64,000 bases of DNA from Sphaerolaimus hirsutus (lineage: Eukaryota; Nematoda; Chromadorea; Monhysterida; Sphaerolaimidae), in assembly GCA_964036195.1 (NCBI GenBank), contig OZ038452.1:11836704-11900703 (forward strand), in the 5' to 3' direction. The notes below the pieces were generated by a model. It made no database searches. It was not told the origin of the DNA and saw only the letters and a program-made list of their open reading frames with translations. Shown one piece after another: positions 1-11,277 of the stretch (position 1 is its first letter; the number at the start of each line of letters is the position of its first letter). A program made the translations under genes and the position numbers.

Positions 1-540
1 AATATGGCTGTAACTCTTCATTCACATTAGTATTATGTGTTTTTAAAATCAAGCCATGTGCTTCAAATTGCACTGTAGGTGTTTTACATCACCCTCAATG
101 TTTTGAGCTTATTTGTTGTAGGGACATATGTTTGATGTAGGGTAGTATACAAAAGGTAGTCAAAAGAAAAATGAATGTTTTAATAAAATAACAACTTTGC
201 TGTTGAATTGAAATCTGTTGCTTTGAAATCTGTGGCAAATTGAAATCTTATGGCTACACAGCAGGGGTCTCCAATGGGGGTTGAAGTGTGTCCCCAAATT
301 GAATTCATGGCTTATTGCCATATGCACTTATATACTTTTTTACCATTTTCACCCACTTTTAGCAATTTTTCACCCACTTTTAGCAATTTTTCTCCATTTC
401 TTCCTTCTGAACCTTGAAAAAGCCTATATATTGAACCACTGCATTGTGGTTAATGTAATTATATGTTATCACACTGGTATTGTGTTCTAAAGTCCATTAA
501 CACATTGCATAATTCAATTTAGTGTCAATTCATGAAGTAA
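1..540. other. AT-rich non-coding flank with a Fam2 fragment
   Basis: No gene is seen. A shortened Fam2 copy runs from about 262 (CAGGGGTCTCCAATGGGGG, the Fam2 terminus) to about 445 (the Fam2 interior with AAAAAGCCTATATATTGAAC). The short ORF over 281-490 lies inside this repeat and I do not regard it as a gene. Confidence 0.6.
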
Positions 541-756
541 AAGTTGTCTGTAGTCCGGCATTGGTACATTTCTGACAAGCAAAAATTTACCGTACCGTAC
601 CGCGAACCGCACTTTTCAGATTTACCGTACCGTACCGTTTACCGCAAAATTGAAGATTTACCGTACCGTACCGTTTACCGCAAAAGCTAAAATTTACCGT
701 ACCGTACGGTTTACCGCAAGGCTGTACCGTCTGCCACCCTACCCCTGCCATCCTAG
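541..756. repeat. TACCG array, right end of a hAT-like MITE
   Basis: Four blocks of TTTACCGTACCGTACCG with GTTTACCGCAAAA spacers end in GTCTGCCACCCTA near 752, which reads outward as TAGGGTGGCAGAC. This matches the plan of the other array-type MITEs here. The left terminus is not recognisable, so the copy is probably truncated. Confidence 0.5.
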
Positions 757-769
757 TTTTGAGGCATTT

Positions 770-1830
770 GTTCGTGCTATAATAAGCTCATGGTCATAAT
801 AAGCTGTGATATGTTAGTGTAGTATATAATATGGATATTTTGGACAGAAATCACCACTTATAATGCTATCACATTACCCCACTAGGGTTGGAAAAAAAAC
901 GTTTTTTTTTAACTCGATGTTTTTTAAAAAAAACAACGTTTTTTTTATAAAAAAAAACGTTTTTTTTTTAAAAGCTCCCAGATATGACCTAGTGTCAACA
1001 TATATAGGTATATCAGACACTGGCAATACTCTGTGATGTTAAATATGACCATATAATGGCTGTGGAGCCATGGGATAGCATTATAAGTGGTGATTTGTGT
1101 CAAAAATATCCATTTTTCGTCGACATATCGTTCGTATATCGCCTTATAGTCGAATGTTCGTGACTTCAGGTAAAGTTTGGCACGGAATGGTGATCAAACA
1201 AGGTTATAAAAGGAGGTTGTTACTTTGGGAGTGAAGTTACACACTGTGGAGGTACATGGAAGCACATTACCTCAATATTATATATTACAGCAACATATGT
1301 CGGCTTATTCACCCATGGTAACACATAGAAATGGATGTTTTGATACTAAAAATGCAACAAAACCAATGAAAACAACCACCAATGTCAATTTGTGTGTGAA
1401 ATTGCGCGCTTGCGCGCAAAAATTTTGCAAAATACCTAGTGCTTAGTACTAAAAATTTTGGCCGATGTTTTTTTAAAAAAAAAAAACATTTCGGACATCA
1501 TGTTTTTTTTATAAAAAAAAAGATTTCGGACGTCATGTTTTTTTTTTAAAAAAAAAACGTTTTTTTTTTTTTAAAAAACGTTTTAAAAAAAACATCGGCC
1601 AACCCTATACCCCACAGCCATTCTATGGCTATATATAACATGACAAAGTACTGTCACTTGTCTCGTATATACCTGTATGTAGTGAACCCCCACCCTATCT
1701 GGGAAGAAGTTTTAAAAATGGGGTCATTGAAAAAAGAACATTTTTCCACCCCCAAAAAAATTGTGTGGAGAAAAAGTGACCCCCTGATAAGGAATGACAC
1801 ATTTGTTTTCAACTGATTTTTATTTTTTTA
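770..1830. repeat. Old Fam1-related copy split by an insertion
   Basis: The two flanks of the MITE at 883-1607 join into one diverged Fam1-like sequence. Left of the insertion is the stretch ATCACCACTTATAATGCTAT; right of it are AGCCATTCTATGGCTATATA and then ACCTGTATGTAG. An older copy was thus the target of a younger relative. Confidence 0.6.
883..1607. mobile_element. Fam1 hAT-type MITE, 725 bp, perfect TSD
   Basis: It starts TAGGGTTGG and ends CCAACCCTA, flanked by TACCCCAC at 875-882 and 1608-1615. Both ends consist of A and T runs around ACGT. The interior holds GCGCGCTTGCGCGC and the family mark AATACCTAGTGCTTAGTACT. There is no transposase; the 73-codon ORF inside is repeated in every copy and shows no coding signs. 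Its orientation is opposite to the copy at 9933. Confidence 0.9.
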
Positions 1831-1851
1831 ATTTGATTTTTTGTAACAATC

Positions 1852-2490
1852 ACAGGGTTAGTGTTGTAAAAAAACGTGTTTTTTTAACGCCATGGTTAAA
1901 AAAAAACGTTTTTTATTTATTTTAAACGATTTTTTAAAGGCTCCCAGATATGGCTCTGGGTCAATATATATATAGGTAGGTATATCAGACAAGTAACAAT
2001 ACGCTGTGATGTTATATATGACCATATAATGGCTGTGGAGCCATGGGATAGCATTATAAGTGGTGATTTGTGTCAAAAATGTCCATTTTTTGTCGACATG
2101 TTTGTATATTGTCTTATAGTCGAATGTTCTTTACTTCAAGTGGAGTTTCACATGGAATAGTGATCAAACAAGGGTATCAAAGGAGGTTGTTACTTTGGGA
2201 ATGATGTTACACACTGTGGAGGTACATTGGAGCACATTACCTGAATATTATATACTACATACAGCAACATATATGACAGCTTATTTACCCATGGTATCAC
2301 ATAGAAATGGTTGCTTTGATACTAAAAATGCCACAAAACCAATGAAAACAACCACCAATGTCAATTTATGTGTGAAATTGTTTGCTTGCGTGCAAAAATT
2401 TTGCAAAATACCTAGTGCTTAGTACAAAAAATTTTGGCCGATGTTTTAAAAAAATGTCGGACCTTGTGTTTTTTTAAACGTTGTTGTTGT
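1852..2490. mobile_element. Fam1 copy, diverged ends
   Basis: A full-length but older copy begins near CAGGGTTAGTGTTGTAAAA and ends in the AACGTTGTTGTTG run. The interior is collinear with 883-1607. I could not find a clean TSD. Confidence 0.7.
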
Positions 2491-2494
2491 TGTT

Positions 2495-3597
2495 TTTTGT
2501 TCCTGGTGCATAAAAGTCCGGAAAATGCACCTGAAGCTATTATAAGCTTAAGAATGTCCTCAAAAATGCACATGGTTAGATAGAGGGAGTGATCAACAGC
2601 ACAAAATTGTCAGAAAACATTCTCATATATATCCCATCTTAGAAGATATAGCAACATGAATGTGACACTGCTCATTCTGTGTTTCTCATGGTATGGGTCA
2701 AAAATATGCTCGCTGGATTACATCTTAAAACTGCACATTGCTGTTTTGAACTCTCTATCATACAGAAGACATTGAGGGTACCTAGGTGCACTATCTACAG
2801 CAAACCCTAATGATCTGGGAAAATTTGTTCTTAGGCCAAAAATGTTGATGATCAGATTCACCAAATTTTGTTCCTGAAAATGTAGAAAGTCTTTACGTTT
2901 TCATTTGGCCTGAGTACTTGATTAAACCAGACCCATATGTACTTTGCAAGTGATATGGTCATGTACCCTTAAGCATGCTACAGGTTATGCACTTATCTAA
3001 CTTCAGCTGTGTGTGATTTTAAATGATTTGTATGGCTGTTTTCATGTTGTAGTGCCAGTTCCTTGTGAGTACAGTTTTGTGTGGGTGTTCATTTATCATT
3101 GAAATCCCTATATTATCACTATATATAGATCTCTAACATCGTTTTTATACGTGTATTTCTCATTCCAAGAAACAAATGTTGATGATAAAGCTTTTTGTGG
3201 GCCATTATAGTGCCCCATTTCACTAACAAAGGCTACCAGATAATGGCAATCAATTGTGAAGACTTTTCATAAAAACATGACCTGAGAGTAAAATAGGATG
3301 ACGTTTTCTAGCATTTTGTGTTGATGATCACTCCTTCTATCTAACCTGAGCATTTTTGAGGGCATTCTTAAGCTTAGAATAGCTTCAGGTGCATAGGCGG
3401 CGCAAGGTCCCAATTTGTGCTTGTGACATTCACAATCACATTGGCCAAAATTTGACCTTGACACTTTTTACTAGGTAAACATAGGTATTTCTGCTTGTGA
3501 CACCGAAAATTCAGCTTGTGACATTCACAAGCGCACAAGCACCTACGCCGCCTATGTTCAGGTGCATTTTCCGGACTTTGATGCACCAGGAACAAAA
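2495..3597. mobile_element. Foldback element with about 130-bp inverted arms
   Basis: The left arm (from TTTTGTTCCTGGTGCAT, through AAGTCCGGAAAATGCACCTG, to AGATAGAGGGAGTGATCA near 2590) is inverted at 3325-3597, ending ATGCACCAGGAACAAAA. The right arm is split by the small MITE at 3392. The middle, 2600-3300, is unique and has no ORF of note. The superfamily is not assigned. Confidence 0.75.
3392..3556. mobile_element. Small hAT-type MITE (CATAGGCGGC), 165 bp
   Basis: The termini are CATAGGCGGCG and CGCCGCCTATG, with a perfect 8-bp TSD TTCAGGTG at 3384-3391 and 3557-3564. The interior has GCTTGTGACATTCACAA on both sides. A second copy is at about 39429-39593 and a right-end remnant near 29557-29577. 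Confidence 0.85.
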
Positions 3598-4262
3598 TGG
3601 GGTGTGTAAATTTATTTTGCTCTAGAAGGGCTTCTGAGTATGATAGAAAAATAATTTTTTGCATGCACATTATGAACGCTTGCATGCATCAAATGAATGA
3701 CTATTTACTTGGCAGCCATGCTTCTCTGCGGTATGTTCCCAACTCGTCATAATCCATGTTGTCATGTTTTGAGTAGCCAAGCGCTGAATCGTTGTGGAAA
3801 TGTTTTTGACACATAAATAAGCTCGGCAGACAACACACTTTGTATGAAACCTACCATAGTCCACCCAAATAATGAACAAAAATTTTTACGGTTTTGTCCA
3901 TCATATTTTTTCGTTTTTATTATGGAAAAATTAATAACAAAATTTACCAGAAGATTTTATTCATTTAGATATGGTAGGATTCTGCGAAAAAGTATGCTGT
4001 CCACTCTATTCATTCATTTCACTATACTCTGTATGTGTTTAATGACGAGCTATGACGAGTATGACAATGAAAGTGTATGACGAGTCGGCACTGTGACGCT
4101 TTGGGCGTAAACCTTCTCTGCATTGGAGCATCACCAGAACAATGCATGATACTCGATTCCGGACTATTATGAACGGTAGTGTATATAGGCTTTTGCAGTG
4201 CATAGAAGGTAGAAAGGGGAAAAAATCGCCAAAAAACAGGTTAAAAGTACCCAAAGTAGGCT
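3598..4262. other. Non-coding, with a short foldback remnant
   Basis: About 3843-3990 has ACCTACCAT on one side and ATGGTAGGATT on the other. A related foldback lies at 12583-12715. Nothing else is recognised. Confidence 0.4.
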
Positions 4263-4886
4263 GAAAATGGCTCAAAACAGGTATATAAACGTGTGGATAG
4301 GTGACAGGCGCGATTTTGAAGGTGAAAAACTATAAAAATTTACGAAAATTAGCGATTTTGAGCGAAAATTGGGTCGAATTTTCTCAAAAATCGCTCCAGA
4401 TAAGTAGATAGCTGGCCGATTTGGGGGATAGATAGCCAAAAAATTTGCCTCTGGGATAGATACATAGATAGGTGAGCGGCCTCCGAGATAGATAGATAGC
4501 TGGCGGATTTGGGGGTGGGCAGCCCCCCCAGCCCCCCCTAGGAGACTCATGATATAGCCATAGAATTGTTGTGAAGCCATGGGAAAGCATTATTTATAAT
4601 GGTGATTTCTGTTAAAATATCCGTTTGATGTCGACTCATATATCGTCTTTTGTCTTGATGTTCACCTTTTGCCTTGATGTTCGTGACTTCAACTGTAGTT
4701 CAGCATGAAATAGTGTGTACATATGGTCACATGTGAAGTCTGATACAGTGACAGTTATGTGAAAATTAAATAACAGTGCATAAGTACTAAAACTTTTGGC
4801 TGCGGTGTTTTTTCAAATGTTTTGATGCTTGCGTTTTTTTAAACATTGTTAAAAATAAACCTTTGAAAAACTATGGCCATCCTAAA
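4263..4886. repeat. Fam2 fragment followed by a Fam1-like relic
   Basis: From 4263 to about 4545 is Fam2 sequence (GATAGATAGCTGGCGGATTT, AAATCGCTCCAGATAAGTAG). From about 4546 to 4886 is a diverged Fam1-like copy. It is interrupted at 4886 by the next element and resumes at 6732. Confidence 0.6.
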
Positions 4887-5045
4887 TAGGGTTGGCCGAT
4901 GTTTTTTTTTAAACGTTTTTTTTTTTTTTAACGTTTTTTTTTTTTTTTTAAACATGACGTCCGAAATGTTGTTTTTTTTTAAAAACATCGGCCGAAATTT
5001 TTAGTACTAAGCACTAGGTATTTTGCAAAATTTTTGCGCGCAAAG

Positions 5046-5393
5046 TTTTCAAATCCCAATCCCGATCCCGAGAAACTCCCAAGTCCGGGATCCCGATCCC
5101 GGAAAAATTAGTGGAAATTATCAAAAGTGAAATAATGACGTTTTTGCATGCAAAAAACTGGATGCAAACCCCCAGCGTCAATTTTATGCCACTTTTCTGG
5201 CATCCAACAGTGTTTTGAGACCTTTATGAACAACTGTAAATGTCAGAAAAATGGGCAAAATATCTATCCCTCGAACCCAATCCCGATCCCGGAAAAATGC
5301 CTATCCCAATCCCGATCCCGATCCCGTGACCCCAATCCCGGCCAATCCCGATCCCGATCCCGATCCCGAAAAGTCAATCCCGTTTGAACCCTA
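5046..5393. mobile_element. Fam3 (ATCCCG) MITE, left end deleted
   Basis: It is made of ATCCCG units and ends CGTTTGAACCCTA. It lies inside the Fam1 GCGCGCAA/GCGCGC palindrome. The left TIR and first array block are missing; the sequence starts at an internal Fam3 point (AGTTTTCAAATCCCAATC, also near 20909). The deletion also removed the left TSD. Confidence 0.8.
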
Positions 5394-5819
5394 GCAAGCG
5401 CGCAATTTCACACACAAATTGACATTGGTGGTTGTTTTCATTGGTTTTGTTGCATTTTTAGTATCAAAACATCCATTTCTATGTGCTACCATGGGTGAAT
5501 AAGCCGACATATGTTGCTGTAATATATAATATTGAGGTAATGTGCTTCCATGTACCTCCACAGTGTGTAACTTCACTCCCAAAGTAACAACCTCCTTTTA
5601 TAACCTTGTTTGATCACCATTCCGTGCCAAACTTTACCTGATGTCACAAACATTCGACTATAAGGCGATATACGAACGATATGTGGACGAAAAATGGATA
5701 TTTTTGACACAAATCACCACTTATAATGCTATCCCATGGCTCCACAGCCATTATATGGTCATATTTAACATCACAGAGTATTGCCAGTATCTGATATACC
5801 TATATATGTTGACACTAGG

Positions 5820-6609
5820 TAGGGTTCAAACGATATATCGTATCGAATATCAGATATCGACCATTTTTTAATATCGAATATCGAATATCGATATCGAAAA
5901 TTTTGAAAAAATATCGAATATCGATATCGAAAATTTTGAAAAAATATCGAATATCGATATCAAATATCGACCATTTTTTCGATATATCGAACCTGTATTG
6001 TGTCCCCAAATTTACTTTTCATTTTCATTTTGAGATGTTGATGGTTGATCTGATGTGCTTATAGTATTGTATTTGATGAGTAAAAGTACAGTATTTATAA
6101 TGTCATTGTTGTTGGAGTGCTAAATTTGAAGCCAGAAAACGCTGATATACTTTTTTACAACATGCCCTTAAGCAATTAGGTTATAAGGATGAACTGTAAT
6201 ATATACCAATTGTTATTTGTCTGATACACTTTGATTCATCATGTTTTTCTTCTATTTTCTACCATTGAGTGATGTAAAGCTTGTTAAAATCACTTGTACC
6301 ATTCACATTTCAGTAAAGAGATGATTAAACATGTGTGCAACCACATGAAAATACAATATGCCACTTGAAATATGCCTTGCTATACCAAAAGCATATCGCA
6401 ATATCGAATATCGAAAATATCGAAATATCGAATATCGAATATCGACCATTTTTCAATATCGAATATCGAATATTGATATCGAGGTTCCATATCGTATCGA
6501 TATCGAATATCGAGTTTCAGAAAAAAATATCGAATATCGAATATCGATATCGAAAATTTTGAAAAAATATCAAATATCGATATCGAAAAGTCATATCGTT
6601 TGAACCCTA
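5820..6609. mobile_element. Fam4 (ATATCG) hAT-type MITE, 790 bp
   Basis: The termini are TAGGGTTCAAACG and CGTTTGAACCCTA, with a perfect TSD ACACTAGG at 5812-5819 and 6610-6617. Both sides are arrays of AATATCG/ATATCGA units around a roughly 400-bp unique core that starts ACCTGTATTGTGTCCCC. A left-end fragment of the family is at 27364-27475 and a core relic at about 33470-33520. Confidence 0.9.
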
Positions 6610-6781
6610 ACACTAGGTCATATCTGGGAGCTTTTAAAAAAAAAACGTTTTTTTTAAAAAAAACACGTTTTTTTTAATAAAAAAACATCGAGTTAAAAAA
6701 AACGTTTTTTTTTTCCAACCCTAATCCTAAATACTCCAGCGACATTACACCTTACAATGAAGTCTACCATATCCAGGACCG

Positions 6782-7862
6782 CAGGGGTCTCGAATGGGGG
6801 GGGTTACTAGGGTTCAAACGGGACCGCGGTCCCGGTACATGGTTTGGCAAAATGTCGGGACTGGGGCGGTCCCGGTCCCGGTCCCGACGCCCCGGTCCCG
6901 GTCCCGACAATCGCAAAAAGCCCGTCCCGGTCCCGACCACCCAGTCCCGGTCCCGGAAGTTTTTAGTGGTCCCGATAAGGGATGGAAAAAATGTCGTTTT
7001 TTCCATCCCTTCTACAAATTTTTTTCCCACGCTCCTAAATGTAGTCACAAAGCCAACAAATAAATACAGATATACGAGACAAGCGGTAGTAATTTACGAT
7101 GTTATTGGTAGCATAACAAGTGTTGATTTTGGCCAAAAAATCAGTTTCTGATGACCCAGTCGCAGTCCCGGTCCCGACAAATCCCAGTCCCTGGTCCGAC
7201 ACCCCAGTCCCGGTCCCGGACCCGACAATTGAAAAATGCCACTCCCGGTCCCGGTCCCGACACCCCGGTCCCGGTACCGGTCCCGACATTAGAAAATTTT
7301 TGGTCCCGGTCCCGGAAAACTGGTCCCGTTTGAACCCTAGGGGTTACCCCCCCAACCGCCCAGCTATCTATCTATCCCGGAGGCCGCTCAACTATCTATC
7401 TATCCCGGAGGCCGCTCAGCTATCTATCTATCCCGGAGGCAAAATTTTGGGCTAATACCCCCTAAACACCCCCCCCCCAAATCGCCCAGCTATCTACCTA
7501 TCTGGAGCGATTTTTCAGAAACTATACCCCAATTTTCGCTCTAAATCGCTATTTTTCATACCTATATATAGATTTTAACCTCCAAAATCACTAGTTCATG
7601 CGTCTAACTGCATATTTTCAGCTATTTTAAGTACTATATGCTCTTGTATACCCATTTTGAGCTATTTTACACCTACTTTTAGTGATTTTTCTCCCTTTTC
7701 TTCCTTCTATGCCCCGAAAAAGCCTATATATCGAACCACCACAGCCCCCCCCCCCAAACCCCCCCCCCAACCCCCCGAAAATTTTTCAGCTATCTATCCC
7801 TCCGGAGGAGCGATTTGCTATCTATCTAACCACTCGGAGGGTCAAAATTCAAGATACACCTG
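6782..7862. mobile_element. Fam2 hAT-like MITE with a nested Fam5
   Basis: It starts CAGGGGTCTCGAATGGGGG and ends in TTCAAGATACACCTG. The interior has AGCTATCTATCTATCCC repeats and long C runs. The 8-bp flanks (CAGGACCG and TAGGGCCA) match at only 5 of 8 positions, so this copy is old. Short ORFs with poly-Pro come from the C runs. Confidence 0.75.
6808..7339. mobile_element. Fam5 (GGTCCC) hAT-type MITE, 532 bp
   Basis: The termini TAGGGTTCAAACGG and CGTTTGAACCCTA are nearly those of Fam3 and Fam4, with a perfect TSD GGGGTTAC at 6800-6807 and 7340-7347. Arms of GGTCCC/GTCCCG repeats flank a 200-bp core. It sits inside the Fam2 copy. The SRSRSR-type ORFs are translations of the array. Confidence 0.9.
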
Positions 7863-7897
7863 TAGGGCCATATCCAGGGGGGGGGGGGGCTGCAGCC

Positions 7898-8556
7898 TAG
7901 GGATGGAAAAAAGCGCTTTTTTTAACGGCCCCGCTTTTTTAAAAAAAACGCGCTTTTTTCGCTTTTTTTCATAAATTGTCAAGACGTTACCTAATAAGCC
8001 CCCAAATAATGTCCTGAGTCAATATATACAGGTATATCAGACAGGTGGCAGTACTCGTGATGATATATAACCATATAATGGCTCTGTAATCACTTGATAG
8101 CATTATAAGTGCTGATTTCTGCCAAAAATTCCAATTTTATGTCAACTAACTATGTATATCGCCGTTTTTGAATGTTTCTTGACTGCAAGTGAAGTTACGC
8201 ATGGAATAGTGCTTAAATTTGGCTATAAAAGATGGCTAATACATGACAGTGATGTTTCACACTGTAGAAAAGTGGAAGCACATTGGCTGGATATTATTTA
8301 CTACACTGAAATATCTCCTCAACTTATTATTACATGATACCATGCAGGAATAGAAGCAATGCCACTAAAATTCTACAAAATCAATCAAAACAACCACCAA
8401 TGGCAATTTGCATGTGAAATTATGCACTTGCGCGCAAAAAAATTGCAAAATACCTAGTGCATGAGTACTAAAATTTTTGCCATGGCTTTTTTTTTTAAAA
8501 AGTGGTGGGACCCTTGCACCCTTTTGACCCTTGACAAAAAGCGCTTGCCATCCCTA
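7898..8556. mobile_element. Fam1-variant MITE (TAGGGATGG), 659 bp
   Basis: The ends are TAGGGATGG and CCATCCCTA, with a perfect TSD CTGCAGCC at 7890-7897 and 8557-8564. The interior is a diverged Fam1 body (TACCTAGTGCATGAGTACTA), but the terminal runs are AAAGCGCTTTTTT rather than ACGT. Confidence 0.85.
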
Positions 8557-8564
8557 CTGCAGCC

Positions 8565-8814
8565 ATCCCCCTTCCCGGGGTGAGACCAGAAAGTGGCCGA
8601 AAAGTGCAATTTTTTCAACGCCAGCGTAAAAATTTTTGGCGCGCAAGCGCGCATTTTTCACCAGACGTAATGTATTAGTAGCAGATTTTTCTCCCTGTGG
8701 CCGAAATCTTTATAAATATACGCAAATGTGTGCTGTTTGCTGTATTTGTATGTATATTTACATACATATACAGCGTTCGATGGCGCTGGCGCCAACGCCA
8801 ATGGCGTCATGGCG
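8565..8814. repeat. Non-coding, ending in a GGCGCC (Fam7) fragment
   Basis: 8777-8814 is GGCGCTGGCGCCAACGCC-type sequence that continues at 9487-9530 on the other side of the next element. The rest of the stretch is unassigned. Confidence 0.5.
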
Positions 8815-9478
8815 TAGGGTTGGGGCCGAACCGAACCGAACCGAGCACTATTTTGGAACCGAGAACCGGAACCGAGCTTGAGAACCGAACCGGAACCGAG
8901 AACCGGCACTTATACCCGGAACCGAAGTAAATACCCGAAAGAACCGAAATTTTCTAGAAATCTTAGAGTTTTTAAACAGCGTTTTTTCAACACCTACATA
9001 CCTAGTGCAGCGTACTACGCGTACTACATAAATACATATACGTTCCCTCCAGAAAAAAATACCAGCACTCATTTACTCATGTACTTTTTGAAAGTACGCA
9101 AGTACAGATAACTTATATGTTTGCTTTTACACTTTTTCAAGTACCAGTATTATTATAACAACTCTGATTTCTGCATTCTACCATGAAATAAAAAGCTGTG
9201 ATATGCTCCTGTAGTATGACTTATCCAACCAATGTACTTACACATGTAAACTTGGGTAGGTATATTGTTTTTCTGTTGTTCAGCCGATTATTTTATCACC
9301 CGGAACCGAAATTTTGATAATTTTAGAACTGAAAGAACCAAACCGGAACCGAGTTTAAGAACCGAACCGAGAACCAGAACCGAAAATTTTCAGGAACCGA
9401 GAACCGATACCCGAACCGAAATCCTTTGGAACCGAGAACCAAGAACCGGAACTGAAAATTTTGAAATTCCCAACCCTA
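8815..9478. mobile_element. Fam6 (GAACCG) hAT-type MITE, 664 bp
   Basis: It starts TAGGGTTGGGGCCGAACCG and ends CCCAACCCTA, with a perfect TSD TCATGGCG at 8807-8814 and 9479-9486. Arms of GAACCGA/GAACCGG flank a core with the palindrome GTACTTTTTGAAAGTAC. The same core occurs in a different element at 27949-28601. Confidence 0.9.
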
Positions 9479-9486
9479 TCATGGCG

Positions 9487-9932
9487 TTGCGCCTACTAGT
9501 GGCGCCAGCGCCATGACGCCATTCCGCCACTCTGTACGTAAAATTTTAGGGGGTGGGGGCTGAGCCCCCCCCCCCCCCCGCTCGCCGGCCTCCGTAAACA
9601 AGCAGCCCCCCGCTCAAAAATCCTGGATACGTCCCTGACCATATCCCATCTGAATAAAAGAACAAACAAGAATTTCATCATATTTATCAACGCAATTTGA
9701 TATATATGATGAATTTTTTTTAATGTTTGTTCTTTTATTCAGTTGGGATTAGGGTTGCACAAAAATCAATTTTTTTTAACGCATTGATTTTTTGTAATTG
9801 ATTTTTTAAATAAAATCGTTCAAAATGGGGGTACAGAGAAAAAATATGTGTATGTTTGTGAAAAATGTTTGTTGAAATATGTGAAAAAATAAGTGTCAGA
9901 CAATGTATTGTTATGTCTATTGTGGTAATAGT
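9487..9932. repeat. Fam7 fragment, a foldback and an older MITE end
   Basis: 9487-9530 is the second half of the GGCGCC piece. About 9645-9749 is a near-perfect foldback (CTGAATAAAAGAACAAACA and its inverse). From about 9748 a TAGGGTTGCACAAAAATCAA terminus opens an older element that resumes at 10605. Confidence 0.6.
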
Positions 9933-10596
9933 TAGGGTTGGCCGATGTTTTTTTTTTAACCTTTTTTTTTTAAAAAACGTTGTTTTTTAAAAAAAAAACA
10001 TGACATCCGAAATGTTTGTTTTTTTTAAAAAACATCGGCCAAAATTTTTAGTACTAAGCACTAGGTATTTTGCAAAATTTTTGCGCGCAAGCGCGCAATT
10101 TCACACACAAATTGACATTGGTGGTTGTTTTCATTGGTTTTGTTGCATTTTTAGTATCAAAACATCCATTTCTATGTGCTACCATAAGTGAATAAGCCAA
10201 CATATGTTGCTGTAATATATAATATTGAGGTAATGTGCTTCCATGTACCTCCACAGTGTGTAACTTCACTCCCAAAGTAACAACCTCCTTTTATAACTTT
10301 GTTTGATCACCATTCCGTGCCAAACTTTACCTGAAGTCACAAACATTTGACTATAAGGCGATATACAAACGATATGTCGACGAAAAATGGATATTTTTGA
10401 CACAAATCACCACTTATAATGCTATCCCATGGCTCCACAGCCATTATATGGTCATATTTAACATCACAGAGTATTGCCAGTGTCTGATATACCTATATAT
10501 GTTGACACTAGGTCATATCTGGGAGCTTTTAAAAAAAAACATTTAAAAAAAACAACAACATCGAGTTAAAAAAAACGTTTTTTTTTTCCAACCCTA
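9933..10596. mobile_element. Fam1 hAT-type MITE, 664 bp
   Basis: It starts TAGGGTTGGCCGATG and ends CCAACCCTA, with a perfect TSD GTAATAGT at 9925-9932 and 10597-10604. It lies inside an older element of related plan. There is no coding capacity. Confidence 0.9.
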
Positions 10597-10604
10597 GTAA
10601 TAGT

Positions 10605-11057
10605 ATGACTGTGGAGTCTTGGGATAAGCATTATAAGCAGTGATTACTTTCAAAAATATCCATTTGATGATGACTGATTACGTATATCGCCTTATTCCAT
10701 GCGTACAGCTTCAAGTTCAGCATGGAATATTGCTTAAATAAGGTTGTAAGAGAAGGCTAAGAAAAAATGCAAAATACCTAGTGCAAGTCTACCAGAAATT
10801 TTGGCTTTTGTTTAAAAAAAATTTAAATCAGTTTCCACCCTTTGATTTTAAAAAAAAAATCAGATTTTTTTCAAGTTAAAAAGATCAAGTGCCAAAACTA
10901 GATGGTATATGGTAGATTTTATTGTAAGGTGTCGCTGGATTATACAGCTCTACATTTTTTTTAAAAACAATCACTTTTTATCTAAAAAACCATTTTTTAA
11001 ATAGTCTCGTTTAAAAACCACATTTCTACCCATTGCCGTCCGCTTACAGTACCCATT
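10605..11057. repeat. Old Fam1-like remnant, then unassigned DNA
   Basis: Up to about 10890 the sequence continues the interrupted element (AGCATTATAAGCAGTGATTA, AATACCTAGTGCAAG). The stretch TATGGTAGATTTTATTGTAAGGTGTCGCTGG near 10910-10940 is inverted at about 6735-6776. No gene. Confidence 0.5.
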
Positions 11058-11277
11058 GGCGCACCACACACTCAAAATTGTCAAGGGCGGTCCGAGCCTT
11101 GGCGGAACTCTAAAGTCGGTTCGAACGATTGTTTTACGACAAGACTGAAAAACTACTGAAATTTGGGCCGGTTCGGACGATTTTGAATTCCACTCCTCTT
11201 TTTAATTCCTACTTTGAATCCCCGCCTGGCAAAAATGGTTCGAACCGCCCTTTCCAACTTTGAGTGTGCGGTGCGCC
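11058..11277. mobile_element. Short foldback MITE (GGCGCACC), 220 bp
   Basis: The ends are GGCGCACCACACACTCAAA and the inverse TTTGAGTGTGCGGTGCGCC, followed inward by AAGGGCGGTCCGA and its inverse. A second copy is at about 37744-37950. Type not assigned. Confidence 0.75.

Larger units (their letters stand above)
4887..6723. mobile_element. Fam1 MITE carrying two further insertions
   Basis: It begins TAGGGTTGGCCGATG and ends CCAACCCTA. The TSD ATCCTAAA is perfect at 4879-4886 and 6724-6731. Removing the nested pieces at 5046-5393 and 5820-6609 (plus its duplicated 8 bp) leaves about 690 bp, the usual Fam1 length. This is the deepest nest in the window. Confidence 0.9.

Noticed and set aside
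1225-1446. Conserved 73-codon ORF in each Fam1 copy
   Set aside because: It recurs in all copies only because the MITE does. The differences include stops and frameshifts, and there is no domain. It has no coding bias.
6811-6822. GGTTCAAACGG as a Pol III B box (SINE origin)
   Set aside because: It differs from GGTTCRANNCC in the last two bases, has no A box at the right distance, and is an inverted terminus with TSDs.
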